64,000 nt of DNA from Marivita sp046592965. Lineage in GTDB: Bacteria > Pseudomonadota > Alphaproteobacteria > Rhodobacterales > Rhodobacteraceae. The stretch covers positions 310,001 through 374,000 of the forward strand of contig NZ_JBISBV010000003.1 in assembly GCF_046592965.1 (NCBI RefSeq), written 5' to 3'. Made by a program: the position numbers and the translations under genes. Shown piece after piece: positions 34,803 through 43,747 of the stretch (position 1 is the first letter of the stretch; every line of letters begins with the position of its first letter). The notes beneath the pieces were generated by a model. It was given only the letters and a program-made list of their open reading frames with translations, was not told the DNA's origin and searched no databases.

Positions 34803-35831
34803 TTATGTCCAGCGCGCGAAAGCGCCCCAGAACCAGTCGAATTTCGCCGCGAACGACACGAACACCACCCAGAACAGGCTCAGCGGCAGGAACACTTTCC
34901 ACCCGATCCGCATAAGCTGATCATAGCGGTAACGCGGCGTGATCGCCTTGACCATCGCAAAGAGGAAGAAGAAAAACGCCATCTTCGCAATCATCCACAA
35001 CACGCCGTCCGGCAAACCCGGAATGGGCGACAGCCAACCACCGAAGAACAGCAGCGAGGTCAGCGCGCACATCAGGAAGATCGCGATGTATTCTCCGGCC
35101 ATGAACAACAGGAACGGCGTTGCGGAATATTCCACCTGATAGCCCGCCACCAGTTCGGATTCCGCTTCGGGAAGGTCGAACGGCGGACGGTTGGTTTCGG
35201 CAAGGCAGGAGATGAAGAACAAGAACACCATCGGGAAATGCGGCAGCCAGTACCACGAGAAGAACCCGTAGCCACCGTCTTGCGCCCGCACGATGTCACC
35301 AAAGTTCAGCGATCCGGTGGTGATGATGACGCCGATGATGATAAGACCGAGCGAGACCTCATAGGAGATCATCTGCGCCGCAGAGCGCAGGGATCCGAGG
35401 AACGGATATTTCGAGTTGGACGCCCAGCCGCCCATGATCACGCCGTAAACCTCGAGCGAGGAGACGGCGAAGATGTAAAGCACCGCGACGTTGATGTCCG
35501 ACAGCACCCATGTGTCGTTGAACGGGATCACCGCCCAGGCGATCATCGCCAATACGAAACTGGTCATCGGCGCGAGGATGAACACCGTCTTGTCGGCCCC
35601 CGCCGGCACGACCACTTCCTTGACGACATATTTCAGGGCATCGGCCACAGATTGCAGGATGCCATACGGCCCCACCACGTTCGGGCCGCGCCGCATCTGG
35701 ACGGCGGCCCAGATTTTGCGATCGCCGTAAACGAGGAACAGAAGGCTGATCATCACAAAGGCCAGTACCGCAAGGCACTGCGCGACGATAATAATGCCGA
35801 TCCCGGCAGTCGTGGTAAAGAATTCGGCCAT
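34803..35831 (-). CDS. nuoH: NADH-quinone oxidoreductase subunit H
   Basis: 342-residue, eight-helix subunit forming much of the quinone chamber. Motifs: RKIWAAVQMRRGPNVVGPYG, GWASNSKYPFLGSLRSAAQMISYE, and the acidic loop ETNRPPFDLPEAESELVAGY. ATG at 35831 gives the standard start AEFFTTTAGIGII; the in-frame ATG upstream at 35864 would overlap the lipoprotein gene. 7-nt gap from that gene. Confidence 0.97.
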   Translation of the reverse strand: MAEFFTTTAGIGIIIVAQCLAVLAFVMISLLFLVYGDRKIWAAVQMRRGPNVVGPYGILQSVADALKYVVKEVVVPAGADKTVFILAPMTSFVLAMIAWAVIPFNDTWVLSDINVAVLYIFAVSSLEVYGVIMGGWASNSKYPFLGSLRSAAQMISYEVSLGLIIIGVIITTGSLNFGDIVRAQDGGYGFFSWYWLPHFPMVFLFFISCLAETNRPPFDLPEAESELVAGYQVEYSATPFLLFMAGEYIAIFLMCALTSLLFFGGWLSPIPGLPDGVLWMIAKMAFFFFLFAMVKAITPRYRYDQLMRIGWKVFLPLSLFWVVFVSFAAKFDWFWGAFARWT

Positions 35832-35838
35832 CACGTCC

Positions 35839-36240
35839 TCAAACCATCGGTATTCCGTTTTCAACGCAGGAAGCGGTCACGACTTCGGCGTCGATCGTCC
35901 GCACCCCACGCGGCAGCGCCGGCGAGATGGTGTAAACCGCATCTCCTCGCCAGAGGCCAGCCTCTTCGTCGACATTTGTGCGCAAATGCCGCGCAAACCC
36001 GTAACCCCGGATCAGGGCATATTGCGCCGCTGCACATTCGGCGTAATCCTCGACATCGCGAGGATCGCGCGCACCGCGCATCGTCACGTCGAACTTGACC
36101 AGATTGCCGTCAAGCAATGCCGTGCTCACGCCTTCATACTTCGGCGCGAATGGAATGTTGGCAGGTTGCGGCGTTTCGCAACCCGAAAGCCCACCAACCA
36201 CCGCGAGCGCAACCGGAGATATGACGGCCATTCGGCGCAC
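35839..36240 (-). CDS. Putative lipoprotein between nuoG and nuoH
   Basis: 133-residue predicted lipoprotein. Leader AVISPVALAVVGGLSGC ends in a lipobox (LSGC), so the mature protein would be anchored in the inner or outer membrane facing the periplasm. Three further cysteines (ECAAAQ, ASCVEN) might form a disulfide. No known domain. Start GTG 36240 (5 nt after nuoG) or ATG 36231; both give the same mature protein. Periplasmic location is odd for a gene between two complex I subunits. Confidence 0.72.
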   Translation of the reverse strand: MRRMAVISPVALAVVGGLSGCETPQPANIPFAPKYEGVSTALLDGNLVKFDVTMRGARDPRDVEDYAECAAAQYALIRGYGFARHLRTNVDEEAGLWRGDAVYTISPALPRGVRTIDAEVVTASCVENGIPMV

Positions 36241-36245
36241 CCGCC

Positions 36246-38270
36246 CTATTCCGCCGCCAGCTTGACGTCGGCGCGGGCGCGCGCGCCTGCGGAGAGTTCA
36301 GCCATCAGCGTACTGGCGCGGGCAATCGGGTTCGTCAGATAGAAATCCTTGATGACATTGCGGAAATCGGCGTTTCCTAGCGTGTCCAGAGGCTCGGCGC
36401 GCCACTCGTTTTCCGGCACGCGGTCAATCTTGGCCAGATGCGGCACCTCGGCCACCAACGCCTGACGCAGTTGCGCCAGGGTGTCGAATGGCAGCGTCGC
36501 GCCGAGTTCGCCCGACAAGGCCCGCAGGATGGCCCAGTTTTCCTTGGCCTCACCGGGGGCAAAGCTGGCGCGGAGCGCCAGTTGCGGGCGGCCTTCGGTG
36601 TTGACGAACAGCCCCTGTTCTTCGGTATAGGCCGCGCCCGGAAGAATGATGTCGGCGCGGTGCGCGCCGCGGTCGCCGTGGCTGCCTTGGTAAATCACGA
36701 ACGCACCGTCCGAGATTTCCACCTCATCGGCACCAAGGTTGTAGATCACTTCAGCGCCGTCAATCGCGGCCTCGAACCCGCCTTCGGTGGTACATCCTAC
36801 ATCCATCGCGCCAACCCGACCGGCCGCCGTGTGCAGAACCAGCAGTTTGGCGCCCGAAATCTCGGCCATTTTCTGCGCTGCCGCCAGAACTGCCGCGCCG
36901 TCCGCTTCGCGCAGCGCGCCTTGGCCGACCACGACAATCGTGTTCTTTTCGTCGCGTGTCTCGTCCGACACGCCCTTGTCGATCATGTCCTGCAACGCCG
37001 CACGATCCGTGCCCGCATGGTGATAATCATATGTCAGATCAACCGGTTCCCCGATCAGCGCCACTTCGGCACCAGCCGCCCACGCCTTGCGGATGCGCGC
37101 GTTCAGCACCGGAGCCTCTTCGCGCGGATTGGTGCCGATCAGCAGAACCATGTCCGCCGTATCGAGATCCTCGATCCTTGCCGTTCCGACATAGCCCGAG
37201 CGATTCCCCGCCGGCAAACGCGCGTTGTCGGTGCGGCACTCGACGTTCCCGCCCAGCCCTTCGACCAATTGCTTGAGCGCATATGCGGCTTCGACGGGCA
37301 CCAGATCGCCCACCAGACCGGCAACCTTCTTGCCTGTCATCGCCTTGGCCGCAAGCGTCAGCGCCTCGTCCCAGTTGGACGGGCGCAACTTGCCGTTCTC
37401 GCGCACATAGGGTTTGTCCAACCGCTGACGACGCAGACCATCCCAGACAAAGCGCGTCTTGTCGGAAATCCACTCCTCGTTCACGCCATCATGGTTGCGC
37501 GGCAAAAAGCGCATCACTTCGCGCCCCTTGGTGTCGACACGAATGCTGGACCCCAGAGCGTCCATCACGTCGATGGATTCGGTCTTGGTCAGCTCCCAGG
37601 GACGCGCGGTAAAGGCATAGGGTTTGGACACCAGGGCGCCCACCGGGCACAGGTCGATGATGTTGCCCTGCATGTTGGATTCGAGCGTTTTGCCTAGATA
37701 GTTGGTGATCTCGCTGTCCTCACCACGGCCAATCTGGCCAAGCTCAGGAATGCCCGCCACTTCAGTGATGAAGCGCACGCAACGGGTGCAGGAAATGCAG
37801 CGCGTCATGTGGGTTTCGACAAGCGGGCCAAGATCCATATCGACCGCCGCGCGCTTGGGTTCGCGGAAGCGGGAGAAATCCACGCCATAGGCCATCGCCT
37901 GATCCTGAAGGTCGCATTCGCCGCCCTGATCGCAGATCGGGCAATCGAGCGGATGGTTGATGAGCAGGAACTCCATCACCCCTTCGCGGGCCTTCTTGAC
38001 CATCGGGCTGTTGGTGCGCACCACGGGTGGTTCGCCATCCTTGCCGGGGCGCAGGTCGCGCACCTGCATGGCGCAGCTTGCGGCCGGTTTGGGCGGACCG
38101 CCGACCACTTCGACAAGACACATCCGGCAGTTGCCGGCGATGGACAGGCGTTCGTGATAACAGAATCGCGGCACTTCGATTCCGGCCACCTCACAGGCCT
38201 GAATCAGCGTCATCGCGCCTTCTACTTCAACTTCGTTCCCATCAATGATGATCTTGCGCAAGTCAGACAT
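36246..38270 (-). CDS. nuoG: NADH-quinone oxidoreductase subunit G
   Basis: 674-residue peripheral subunit with several iron-sulfur clusters. N1b ligands in CYHERLSIAGNCRMC and ASCAMQV; the His-ligated cluster N5 in HPLDCPICDQGGECD; N4 in CISCTRCVRF and DLCPVGAL. The molybdopterin-oxidoreductase-like C-terminal domain is present but lacks cofactor. ATG 38270 gives the start SDLRKIIIDGNEVEVEG. No N7 cysteine set is evident. A 206-nt gap separates it from the DUF5333 gene upstream. Confidence 0.97.
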   Translation of the reverse strand: MSDLRKIIIDGNEVEVEGAMTLIQACEVAGIEVPRFCYHERLSIAGNCRMCLVEVVGGPPKPAASCAMQVRDLRPGKDGEPPVVRTNSPMVKKAREGVMEFLLINHPLDCPICDQGGECDLQDQAMAYGVDFSRFREPKRAAVDMDLGPLVETHMTRCISCTRCVRFITEVAGIPELGQIGRGEDSEITNYLGKTLESNMQGNIIDLCPVGALVSKPYAFTARPWELTKTESIDVMDALGSSIRVDTKGREVMRFLPRNHDGVNEEWISDKTRFVWDGLRRQRLDKPYVRENGKLRPSNWDEALTLAAKAMTGKKVAGLVGDLVPVEAAYALKQLVEGLGGNVECRTDNARLPAGNRSGYVGTARIEDLDTADMVLLIGTNPREEAPVLNARIRKAWAAGAEVALIGEPVDLTYDYHHAGTDRAALQDMIDKGVSDETRDEKNTIVVVGQGALREADGAAVLAAAQKMAEISGAKLLVLHTAAGRVGAMDVGCTTEGGFEAAIDGAEVIYNLGADEVEISDGAFVIYQGSHGDRGAHRADIILPGAAYTEEQGLFVNTEGRPQLALRASFAPGEAKENWAILRALSGELGATLPFDTLAQLRQALVAEVPHLAKIDRVPENEWRAEPLDTLGNADFRNVIKDFYLTNPIARASTLMAELSAGARARADVKLAAE

Positions 38271-38476
38271 GCCCGAGCCCTTTGTTCTCATTTGGCTGGC
38301 GCAGTCGATGCCGTGACAATCTGGCGATCGGCTGACGTCGCCCGCCTTCTAGCGCGGCTGACACCAATAGGCCAGATCCAGAGGCAAAAAGAAAACGGGA
38401 AAATTCGACGCGGGCCGAAGGAGTTGCGTGTTCGACCCTGCGACAAAAACGAACGTGAAAGCCAAAGCGCCGCAGC
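38271..38476 (-). other. 206-nt spacer upstream of nuoG
   Basis: Largest gap inside the operon. No coding frame of quality is seen on either strand; a T-rich stretch (38385-38395 on the minus strand) is present. It could hold a secondary promoter or an RNA-processing site, but no clear motif is visible. Confidence 0.35.
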
Positions 38477-38872
38477 TTACTTCAGCAAGCGGCCAATCGC
38501 GGTTTCGTTGGCAATCTCGGATGCGCCGAACCGGCAGAGCGCACTGGTGTCCTCGGGCACGACGCCACGCGATTTAAGAAACTGTTCCGCCTTGTCGCGC
38601 ATCCGCGCTTTTTCCGCCTTGGAGGTCACATAAGCCTCGACCTCGTCGTCGCTATAGCCAAGATCGCGCGCCCTCGATTTCAGAGCGTTGAGCGCCGAAT
38701 AGGCACGGATCAGACGCGCGTTGATATTGTCGCAGCTTTTGCGGATTTCATCGGCAATCGCCACGGCCATCACGCCATTGTCGATCTCGGCCACGTCCCG
38801 CAGCGGCGGCTTGGCCAGTGCAGATGTCGCAGTCAATAGCGTGAGTCCCAAGACCGAAATCAAAATGCGCAT
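38477..38872 (-). CDS. DUF5333 family secreted protein
   Basis: 131-residue exported protein. Signal peptide MRILISVLGLTLLTATSALA with AxA cleavage (SALA-K), then a helical, charged mature part with two cysteines (KSCDNIN, ALCRFG) that could pair. Matches the DUF5333 family known from Rhodobacteraceae and usually placed in the nuo operon. Function unknown; periplasmic. Confidence 0.8.
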   Translation of the reverse strand: MRILISVLGLTLLTATSALAKPPLRDVAEIDNGVMAVAIADEIRKSCDNINARLIRAYSALNALKSRARDLGYSDDEVEAYVTSKAEKARMRDKAEQFLKSRGVVPEDTSALCRFGASEIANETAIGRLLK

Positions 38873-38964
38873 TGCTCAATCCATGTGTGTCCTATCCCCC
38901 TGATATGGGGCGACGCACAGCGGTTATTCAATATCACGGTTGGATTCTGCCTGAATTCAGCAAC

Positions 38965-39297
38965 TTATGGCTCAACACAGCGCCCGGACAGAACGACGGA
39001 ATTGTTGTCGATCAAGAGCGCCGCATCTTCTACGTCCGGTCCGTTGATCCACGCGATGTCAGAGCTTCCCAGATAGGCGATGCAATGCTGGACTGCTTGA
39101 TAATAGGCCGCCCTGCGAGCGCCCTCGAGGCTGACGGAGGCAGGCCCGCCGGTGGCGACAAACGTCGCCCGGTCGCCACGCTCGGCGCGCAGATTGCCAG
39201 TGAACTGGACGCCCTGAAACGTGATCGTGTCCAGTTCACCACGACCGCAGGCGGCCAATACCAACATTATCGCCGCACTTGCCCACGTCGCCTTCAT
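38965..39297 (-). CDS. Putative lipoprotein downstream of nuoF
   Basis: 110-residue predicted lipoprotein. Leader WASAAIMLVLAACG with lipobox LAAC; the mature part has a short beta-rich stretch (DTITFQGVQFTGNLRAERGDRATFVAT) and two more cysteines (QHCIAY, GRCVEP). No known domain. 36-nt gap after nuoF and 92 nt before DUF5333. Confidence 0.72.
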   Translation of the reverse strand: MKATWASAAIMLVLAACGRGELDTITFQGVQFTGNLRAERGDRATFVATGGPASVSLEGARRAAYYQAVQHCIAYLGSSDIAWINGPDVEDAALLIDNNSVVLSGRCVEP

Positions 39298-39333
39298 GGT
39301 AGTCCCCTCATTGAGATCGCAGAGTCTGCGGTG

Positions 39334-40632
39334 TCACTCGGCAGCAACCGCGCTGACGCGTCCCGATTTCTGCGCCTTGATCCGGTCCTCGATCTCGTCG
39401 CGGAAGTTCTTGATCAGACCCTGGATCGGCCAAGCCGCCGCATCGCCAAGCGCACAGATTGTGTGACCCTCGACCTGCTTGGTGACATCGAACAGCATGT
39501 CGATTTCCTCGACCTCCGCCTCGCCGCGCACCAGGCGGTCCATGACGCGCATCATCCAGCCGGTGCCTTCGCGGCAGGGCGTGCACTGGCCACAGCTCTC
39601 GTGCTTGTAAAACGCCGACAACCGCCAGATCGCCTTGATGATGTCGGTGCTCTGGTCCATCACGATCACCGCCGCCGTGCCCAAGCCAGAGCCCAGTTCG
39701 TTGCGCAGGTAGTCAAAATCCATGACCGCGCTTTTCATGTCCTCGCCGCGCACGCACGGTACGGAAGAGCCGCCGGGGATCACCGCCTTGAGATTGTCCC
39801 AGCCGCCACGAATACCGCCGCAATGCTTGTCGATCAGTTCTTCAAAGCTGATGCTCATCGCCTCTTCGACGACGCAGGGGTTGTTCACATGACCCGAAAT
39901 CGCGAACAGCTTGGTGCCCGCATTGTTCTGCCGCCCGAAGCTGGAAAACCACTCGCCCCCGCGCCGCAGGATCGTCGGCACAACGGCGATGGATTCCACG
40001 TTGTTCACCGTGGTCGGGCAGCCATAGAGCCCCGAGCCTGCCGGAAACGGCGGCTTCATCCGTGGCATGCCCTTCTTGCCCTCAAGGCTTTCGAGCAGCG
40101 CGGTTTCCTCGCCGCAGATATAGGCTCCTGCGCCGTGGTGCAGATACAGATCGAAATCCCAATCCGAGTTCGCCGCGTTCTTGCCAAGCAATCCCGCGTC
40201 ATACGCTTCGTCGATCGCCGCCTGAAGAGCCTCGCGCTCGCGGATGTATTCGCCACGCAGATAGATGTAACACGCATGCGCCTGCATCGCGAACGACGCG
40301 ATCAGGCAGCCTTCGATCAGCGTGTGCGGATCGTGGCGCATGATCTCGCGGTCCTTGCAGGTGCCGGGCTCGGATTCGTCGGCGTTGACCACCAGATAGG
40401 CGGGCCGCCCGTCGCTTTCCTTGGGCATGAACGACCATTTGAGACCTGTCGGGAACCCCGCGCCGCCGCGCCCGCGCAAGCCGCTGGCCTTCATCTCGTC
40501 GATGATCCAGTCGCGGCCCTTTTGCATGATGCCCGCCGTGCCATCCCAGTGGCCGCGCGCCTGCGCGCCTTTCAGGCTGCGGTCGTGCATGCCGTAGATA
40601 TTGGTAAAGATCCGGTCCTGATCGGTCAGCAT
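39334..40632 (-). CDS. nuoF: NADH-quinone oxidoreductase subunit F
   Basis: 432-residue subunit that binds NADH and FMN and carries cluster N3. Motifs: GLRGRGGAGFPTGLKW (NADH/FMN loop), GAGAYICGEETALLESLEG, and cluster ligands ESCGQCTPCREG plus a later Cys in HTICALGD. Length and N-terminus are standard. 3 nt after the DUF5337 gene. Confidence 0.97.
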   Translation of the reverse strand: MLTDQDRIFTNIYGMHDRSLKGAQARGHWDGTAGIMQKGRDWIIDEMKASGLRGRGGAGFPTGLKWSFMPKESDGRPAYLVVNADESEPGTCKDREIMRHDPHTLIEGCLIASFAMQAHACYIYLRGEYIREREALQAAIDEAYDAGLLGKNAANSDWDFDLYLHHGAGAYICGEETALLESLEGKKGMPRMKPPFPAGSGLYGCPTTVNNVESIAVVPTILRRGGEWFSSFGRQNNAGTKLFAISGHVNNPCVVEEAMSISFEELIDKHCGGIRGGWDNLKAVIPGGSSVPCVRGEDMKSAVMDFDYLRNELGSGLGTAAVIVMDQSTDIIKAIWRLSAFYKHESCGQCTPCREGTGWMMRVMDRLVRGEAEVEEIDMLFDVTKQVEGHTICALGDAAAWPIQGLIKNFRDEIEDRIKAQKSGRVSAVAAE

Positions 40633-40635
40633 CGC

Positions 40636-40854
40636 TCAATCCTCGTCAGTCTGGCGCGCGCGCCAGAGTTGGTATGTCATCCATATGCCCAGTCCGAACC
40701 CCGCCAAGGCGATCAGGTCGAACAGGGCGCGGGTCCGCTGGCTCCAGCCATATTGCGACCCGATCATTGTTATCACGATCCAGAACACGCCCACTCCGGC
40801 GATGACCAGCGCGATCCGACGTCCCTTGCGCGCCTGTTCTGAATTGCGGTCCAT
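40636..40854 (-). CDS. DUF5337 small membrane protein
   Basis: 72-residue inner membrane protein with two helices (IALVIAGVGVFWIVITMIG and ALFDLIALAGFGLGIWMTYQLW), basic N-terminus (RKGRR) and acidic C-terminus. Matches DUF5337, a Rhodobacteraceae family placed between nuoE and nuoF. No function is known; 3 nt before nuoF. Confidence 0.82.
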   Translation of the reverse strand: MDRNSEQARKGRRIALVIAGVGVFWIVITMIGSQYGWSQRTRALFDLIALAGFGLGIWMTYQLWRARQTDED

Positions 40855-40874
40855 TTGGTCAGCCCCAGCCTGTG

Positions 40875-41777
40875 TTAGTACACGCCGCCCTTGTCAACGC
40901 GTTTGGAGAAGTCGGTATCTCCGCCGGACGCCAGAATCTTCGCCTGCTCGACCCAGTTGTCGCGGCTCACACGGCCCTTGAAACCGGCCAGATTGGCGTT
41001 CACCCACGCCTCTTCCTCAGCGCTCCAATTGGCGATCTGGTCAAAGTGATAGAAACCCATGCTGTGCAAAAGCTGCTCAAGCTTTGGCCCCACGCCTTTG
41101 ATTTCCTTCAGGTTATCCGGCCCGCCGTCGCGAGCCTCTGTGAGCGTTTCCGGCTTTTTGCCCTCGGACGTGCCTTCCTGAACACCGTCCCCATCGTAAT
41201 CGACCGGCGTTTCGGCCTGCGGCGCAGGATCGCTTGTCTTGGCCGTGCGGGACGGTGTGACCTTGGCCTTCGGGGGAGACAATTCGTCCTGCTTGGCCGC
41301 GTCGTCTTTCACAAGTGGCGTTGCCGGTGCGACCTGTTCGCCCGCCTCTGCATCCGCCGTAGCGGACGCGGTGTGAACATCGGGCAAAGCATCGGCGGTC
41401 TCCGGTGCCTTTTCCGACGGGCTTTCGCGTTCCACTGCCGAGGACGCCACGGGCTCCGACGAAAACCGCTCGACCGGCGCTGTCGAGGATGTTGCCGCAG
41501 CGGCCGCCGCCGCACTCGGGGGCGTCACTTTGGATGGGCCGGCAGAGGCGCGTTCCGCGTTCGGCGTGTCCGTCGCTGACGTTCCCTCGGCTGCGTCATT
41601 GCACAACATTCTGACCAACAGGATACCGGCAACACCAAGCGCCACCAGTCCGGCGAGCAACGCGCCGAAGAAGCCCCAATCGATCACCAGCGCCAGAATG
41701 AACACCACGAGTCCGATGCCGGACGCGATGATCCATGATTTTCTCTCGCAGCTTATTCCGGAATTCTGTTGTGGCAT
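40875..41777 (-). CDS. Membrane protein with helix-hairpin-helix module, NuoE-tail paralog
   Basis: 300-residue protein. Two N-terminal transmembrane helices (WIIASGIGLVVFILALVIDW, ALLAGLVALGVAGILLV), a ~150-residue disordered Ala/Pro/Ser/Glu linker, and a C-terminal helix-hairpin-helix module (LKEIKGVGPKLEQLLHSMG then FYHFDQIANWS and GFKGRVSRDNWVEQAK). The module is about three-quarters identical to the end of the neighbouring NuoE, implying duplication. Similar proteins are annotated as a 41 kDa complex I subunit or L21-fused domain in Rhodobacteraceae. It might anchor or scaffold the NADH module at the membrane; that is inference. Confidence 0.78.
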   Translation of the reverse strand: MPQQNSGISCERKSWIIASGIGLVVFILALVIDWGFFGALLAGLVALGVAGILLVRMLCNDAAEGTSATDTPNAERASAGPSKVTPPSAAAAAAATSSTAPVERFSSEPVASSAVERESPSEKAPETADALPDVHTASATADAEAGEQVAPATPLVKDDAAKQDELSPPKAKVTPSRTAKTSDPAPQAETPVDYDGDGVQEGTSEGKKPETLTEARDGGPDNLKEIKGVGPKLEQLLHSMGFYHFDQIANWSAEEEAWVNANLAGFKGRVSRDNWVEQAKILASGGDTDFSKRVDKGGVY

Positions 41778-41814
41778 GTGCGCTCTCCCTGACCGTGTTC
41801 AGACGTCATGTCGT

Positions 41815-43140
41815 TCAGACATCACCTTTTCTGGCACGGGAAGAAAACTCTGTCTCGCCGCCTGACGCAAGGGTCTTGGCCTGATCGACCCAATTGTCGC
41901 GCGACACGCGCCCCTTGAATCCCTGCAGATTCTCATCGACCCAGGCAATTTCCGCGGCGCTCCAGTTGGCGATCTGGTCGAAATGGTAAAAGCCCAGATC
42001 GTTGCACAAGGCTTCCAGCTTCGGGCCGACGCCCTTGATCCGCTTGAGATCATCCGCCTGCCCGTCTCTGGGTGCGCTCAACGCTGCCGGCTTGCTTTTT
42101 TTCTGGGCAGCTCCCGCATCCGAGGTCGCGCCAGCGGTGTCCTTGGTGCCTTCGGCGTACTCGTCATCGTCAAGGGCAGCGCGACGGTCCGCGTCAACAT
42201 CGACTTCGGGATTGTCGTTTGCCTTGTTTCCAGCCGCGCCTTCGATCGGCGGATGGCCCTTGGCGTCCACATCCGGCGCTTCGCCTGGCGCCTCGGAATG
42301 CTTGTCCGAAGAATCGCCCACGTTGCGCGGCGCGGGTTTGTCGCCCTTGGCCCGACCACCCTGCGCCCCGTCGGGGCCTTCGGGAGGCATCATGTCGTCC
42401 GGGCCGGGCTTGGGCGGCGTCGCCTTGTTGGCGGCATCGAGCCACGGTGTCAGCAGCGGTACTTCGGTGCCGTCGATCCGCTTGACCGTATCGCCCAAAT
42501 CCGTGGCCAGCGTCACCGACGCGTTATATTTGTAATCGCCGGAATTATACTCTTGCAGACTGGTCAGGCCTGATTTCGGCTCTGCCGCGAACCGTCCGTT
42601 CTGCGGGCCGGGCACCGGAACCTCACCGGCAACAAGCGCGTCGATGATTTCGCCCAGACGTTCGGCGGTCAAATCCTCGTAGTAATCCTTGCCGATCTGC
42701 GCCATCGGAGCATTGGCACAAGCGCCAAGGCATTCGACCTCTTCCCATGACAACTTGCCATCGGCAGACAACATATGCGGTTTCGGCGCGATCTTGTCGC
42801 GGCACACAGACACCAGATCCTCGGCCCCGCAAATCATGCAGGACGTGGTGCCGCAAATCTGGATATTGGCAACGGTGCCAACCGGTTGCAGCTGATACAT
42901 GAAGTAGAATGACGCCACTTCAAGCGCCCGCATATACGCCAGCCCCAGCATCTCGGCGACGGATTCGATCGCCGGGCGGGTCAACCAGCCCTCCTGCTCC
43001 TGCGCGCGCCACAACAGCGGAATGATCGCGCTGGCCTGACGGCCTTCGGGATATTTGGTCATCTGCGCTTCGGCCCATTCCTGATTGGCAGGCGTAAAGG
43101 CAAAGCTCTCGGGTTGTTCAGGGTGCAGGCGTCGTAGCAT
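41815..43140 (-). CDS. nuoE: NADH-quinone oxidoreductase subunit E with C-terminal HhH extension
   Basis: 441 residues, versus about 165-240 in E. coli and Paracoccus. Residues 1-170 are the thioredoxin-like NuoE domain with the N1a [2Fe-2S] ligands CGTTSCMICG and CLGACANAP. After a further partly conserved stretch (GLTSLQEYNSGDYKYNASV) comes a long acidic, disordered linker, then a terminal helix-hairpin-helix module (LKRIKGVGPKLEALCNDLG...) shared with the next gene. Long NuoE is known in Rhodobacter; the role of the tail is not. 8 nt after the small secreted-protein gene. Confidence 0.94.
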   Translation of the reverse strand: MLRRLHPEQPESFAFTPANQEWAEAQMTKYPEGRQASAIIPLLWRAQEQEGWLTRPAIESVAEMLGLAYMRALEVASFYFMYQLQPVGTVANIQICGTTSCMICGAEDLVSVCRDKIAPKPHMLSADGKLSWEEVECLGACANAPMAQIGKDYYEDLTAERLGEIIDALVAGEVPVPGPQNGRFAAEPKSGLTSLQEYNSGDYKYNASVTLATDLGDTVKRIDGTEVPLLTPWLDAANKATPPKPGPDDMMPPEGPDGAQGGRAKGDKPAPRNVGDSSDKHSEAPGEAPDVDAKGHPPIEGAAGNKANDNPEVDVDADRRAALDDDEYAEGTKDTAGATSDAGAAQKKSKPAALSAPRDGQADDLKRIKGVGPKLEALCNDLGFYHFDQIANWSAAEIAWVDENLQGFKGRVSRDNWVDQAKTLASGGETEFSSRARKGDV

Positions 43141-43148
43141 ATCAGATC

Positions 43149-43460
43149 CTATTGCGTCAGTACGCAGACTACAGGGATGTTGGGAACGGAACGGTCATCT
43201 CCACCGCCATCCAGTTCCGCCAGAAGCGCGCTTTGGCGCTGGCTTTGATCGTTCGGCGTATCGAGCAGGAAGCACAGATAGATCTCGGACCCGTCGGTCA
43301 TGCCGAACAACGTATTGCCCGAGCCGCCGGTGCCGAACGGCGCATAGCCCGCAGCGCTCAGGTCAGAGACAAACTGATACTCCGACCGATCAACCTCGAC
43401 AGCCATCGCCACCGGCGCGACAAAAGCCAAGAGGCCCGATATCACGCCCGCGCGGATCAT
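43149..43460 (-). CDS. Small secreted protein between nuoD and nuoE
   Basis: 103 residues with a signal peptide (MIRAGVISGLLAFVAPVAMA, AMA cleavage site) and a short mature domain with two cysteines (YLCFLL, VVCVLTQ). No recognised family. ATG 43460 overlaps the preceding lipoprotein stop as ATGA; the GTG four codons upstream is a less likely start. Periplasmic. Confidence 0.7.
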   Translation of the reverse strand: MIRAGVISGLLAFVAPVAMAVEVDRSEYQFVSDLSAAGYAPFGTGGSGNTLFGMTDGSEIYLCFLLDTPNDQSQRQSALLAELDGGGDDRSVPNIPVVCVLTQ

Positions 43461-43747
43461 GCCGGCGCGCACGGCCCGGAAATCAGGCGGATGCCACCAT
43501 TGTCCAGCTGCACCGCCGCGTCTGTTGCCAGACGGAATTGCGCGGTCTCAATCACCTGCTCGCGGGTCAGCCCGGTCTGGAGTTCGACCGGCAGATAATC
43601 GCTTTCGCTGACCAGATCGCAGCCGATCGACGCCACCGCCATGTCGAAATTCGCCAGATCGTCCGGCGTCACACCTTGAGGCGGCATCTCGCACGCGGCC
43701 AAAAGGCCAACGGCAGGGATCAGGGCAAGGGAACGGCTCAACGTCAT
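43457..43747 (-). CDS. Putative lipoprotein directly after nuoD
   Basis: 96-residue predicted lipoprotein with lipobox LLAAC (leader LALIPAVGLLAAC). The mature part includes DLANFDMAVASIGCDLVSESDYLPVELQTGL and ends in a Cys (SGPCAPA), so two mature cysteines might pair. No family recognised. Overlaps nuoD by 4 nt and the next gene by 4 nt. Confidence 0.72.
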   Translation of the reverse strand: MTLSRSLALIPAVGLLAACEMPPQGVTPDDLANFDMAVASIGCDLVSESDYLPVELQTGLTREQVIETAQFRLATDAAVQLDNGGIRLISGPCAPA

